Below are positions 13,508 to 13,644 of a stretch of DNA of 13,644 bases, piece by piece. The translations under genes and the position numbers were made by a program. The notes beneath the pieces are model-generated. The model did no database searches. It had not been told where the DNA came from and was given only the letters and a program-made list of their open reading frames with translations. Source of the DNA: GCA-2746235 sp049609225 (GTDB lineage: Bacteria; Planctomycetota; UBA1135); assembly GCA_049609225.1 (NCBI GenBank), contig JBMYYH010000086.1, forward strand, positions 1-13,644, written 5' to 3'. Numbering within the stretch: the stretch's first letter is position 1; each line of letters begins with the position of its first letter.

Positions 13508-13644
13508 ATGAAAAGCCTCACTCTCCTTGCGCTCTTCCCATTGTTCCTTGGGGCATGTCAGACATCGCATCAACCCTGCGACGATCCCGAGGAGGATCAC
13601 GTCCATGGCCACGTGCATGATCACGACGACCTCCCCTTGATGCT
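13508..13644 (+). CDS. Histidine-rich lipoprotein (3' end missing)
   Basis: An open frame begins at ATG 13508, 3 bases after the propeller gene's stop, and runs off the window end; 45 full codons are visible. It encodes MKSLTLLALFPLFLGAC, a typical lipoprotein signal with lipobox LGAC and C17. The mature part is QTSHQPCDDPEEDHVHGHVH followed by DHDD. The alternating His/Asp stretch looks like a metal-binding segment for zinc, copper or nickel. There is no Shine-Dalgarno, so translation is probably coupled to the gene before. The close spacing suggests it belongs to the cytochrome/propeller operon. The family cannot be named from this fragment. Confidence 0.7.
   Translation, partial: MKSLTLLALFPLFLGACQTSHQPCDDPEEDHVHGHVHDHDDLPLM

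Overview
This is a gene-dense, GC-rich bacterial window. It holds eleven protein-coding genes, two of them cut by the window edges. The longest stretch without a gene is about 135 bases (8643-8777), and it is filled by two hairpins. I see no tRNA, rRNA, CRISPR array, insertion sequence or phage gene. The gene content points to the Planctomycetota or a neighbouring PVC-type lineage. The pointers are an ECF sigma factor paired with a membrane von Willebrand A protein that starts with an anti-sigma-like segment, a lipoprotein cytochrome c next to a beta-propeller fused to 3-keto-disaccharide-hydrolase (DUF1080) domains, and very short Sec leaders. This placement is inference from gene content, not from a marker gene.

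Left part (1-3898). The C-terminal end of a YdfG-like short-chain dehydrogenase overlaps by ATGA with a DUF6941 protein, which is followed 3 bases later by a DUF819 membrane protein, so the three look like one operon. A secreted class-C-beta-lactamase-like serine hydrolase follows behind its own Shine-Dalgarno. It converges on a HAD-superfamily phosphatase on the minus strand.

Middle part (3899-8777). Adenosine deaminase is divergent from the HAD gene, with only 18 bases between the two start codons, and is closed by a strong GC hairpin. Next is a two-gene signalling unit: an ECF-type sigma factor, then a 945-residue protein with an anti-sigma-like N-terminus, one membrane segment, a long low-complexity linker carrying repeated ALGY-type motifs, a von Willebrand A domain with an intact metal site, and a DUF3520-like C-terminus. 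A perfect 13-bp hairpin and a second 8-bp hairpin follow it.

Right part (8778-13644). A secreted protein that looks like a gluzincin-type metallopeptidase but has HNLIH in place of HExxH is followed by a hairpin. Then comes a tightly packed unit: a lipoprotein cytochrome c (CxxCH), a PQQ-sugar-dehydrogenase-like propeller fused to an Ig-like region and two DUF1080-like domains (4-base overlap), and the start of a histidine-rich lipoprotein (3-base gap). The most economical reading is an extracytoplasmic sugar-oxidising and glycoside-cleaving module that passes electrons to the cytochrome. The sigma/VWA unit and the cytochrome/propeller unit are the parts most worth following up. Nothing here is clearly a wholly new defence or mobile system.
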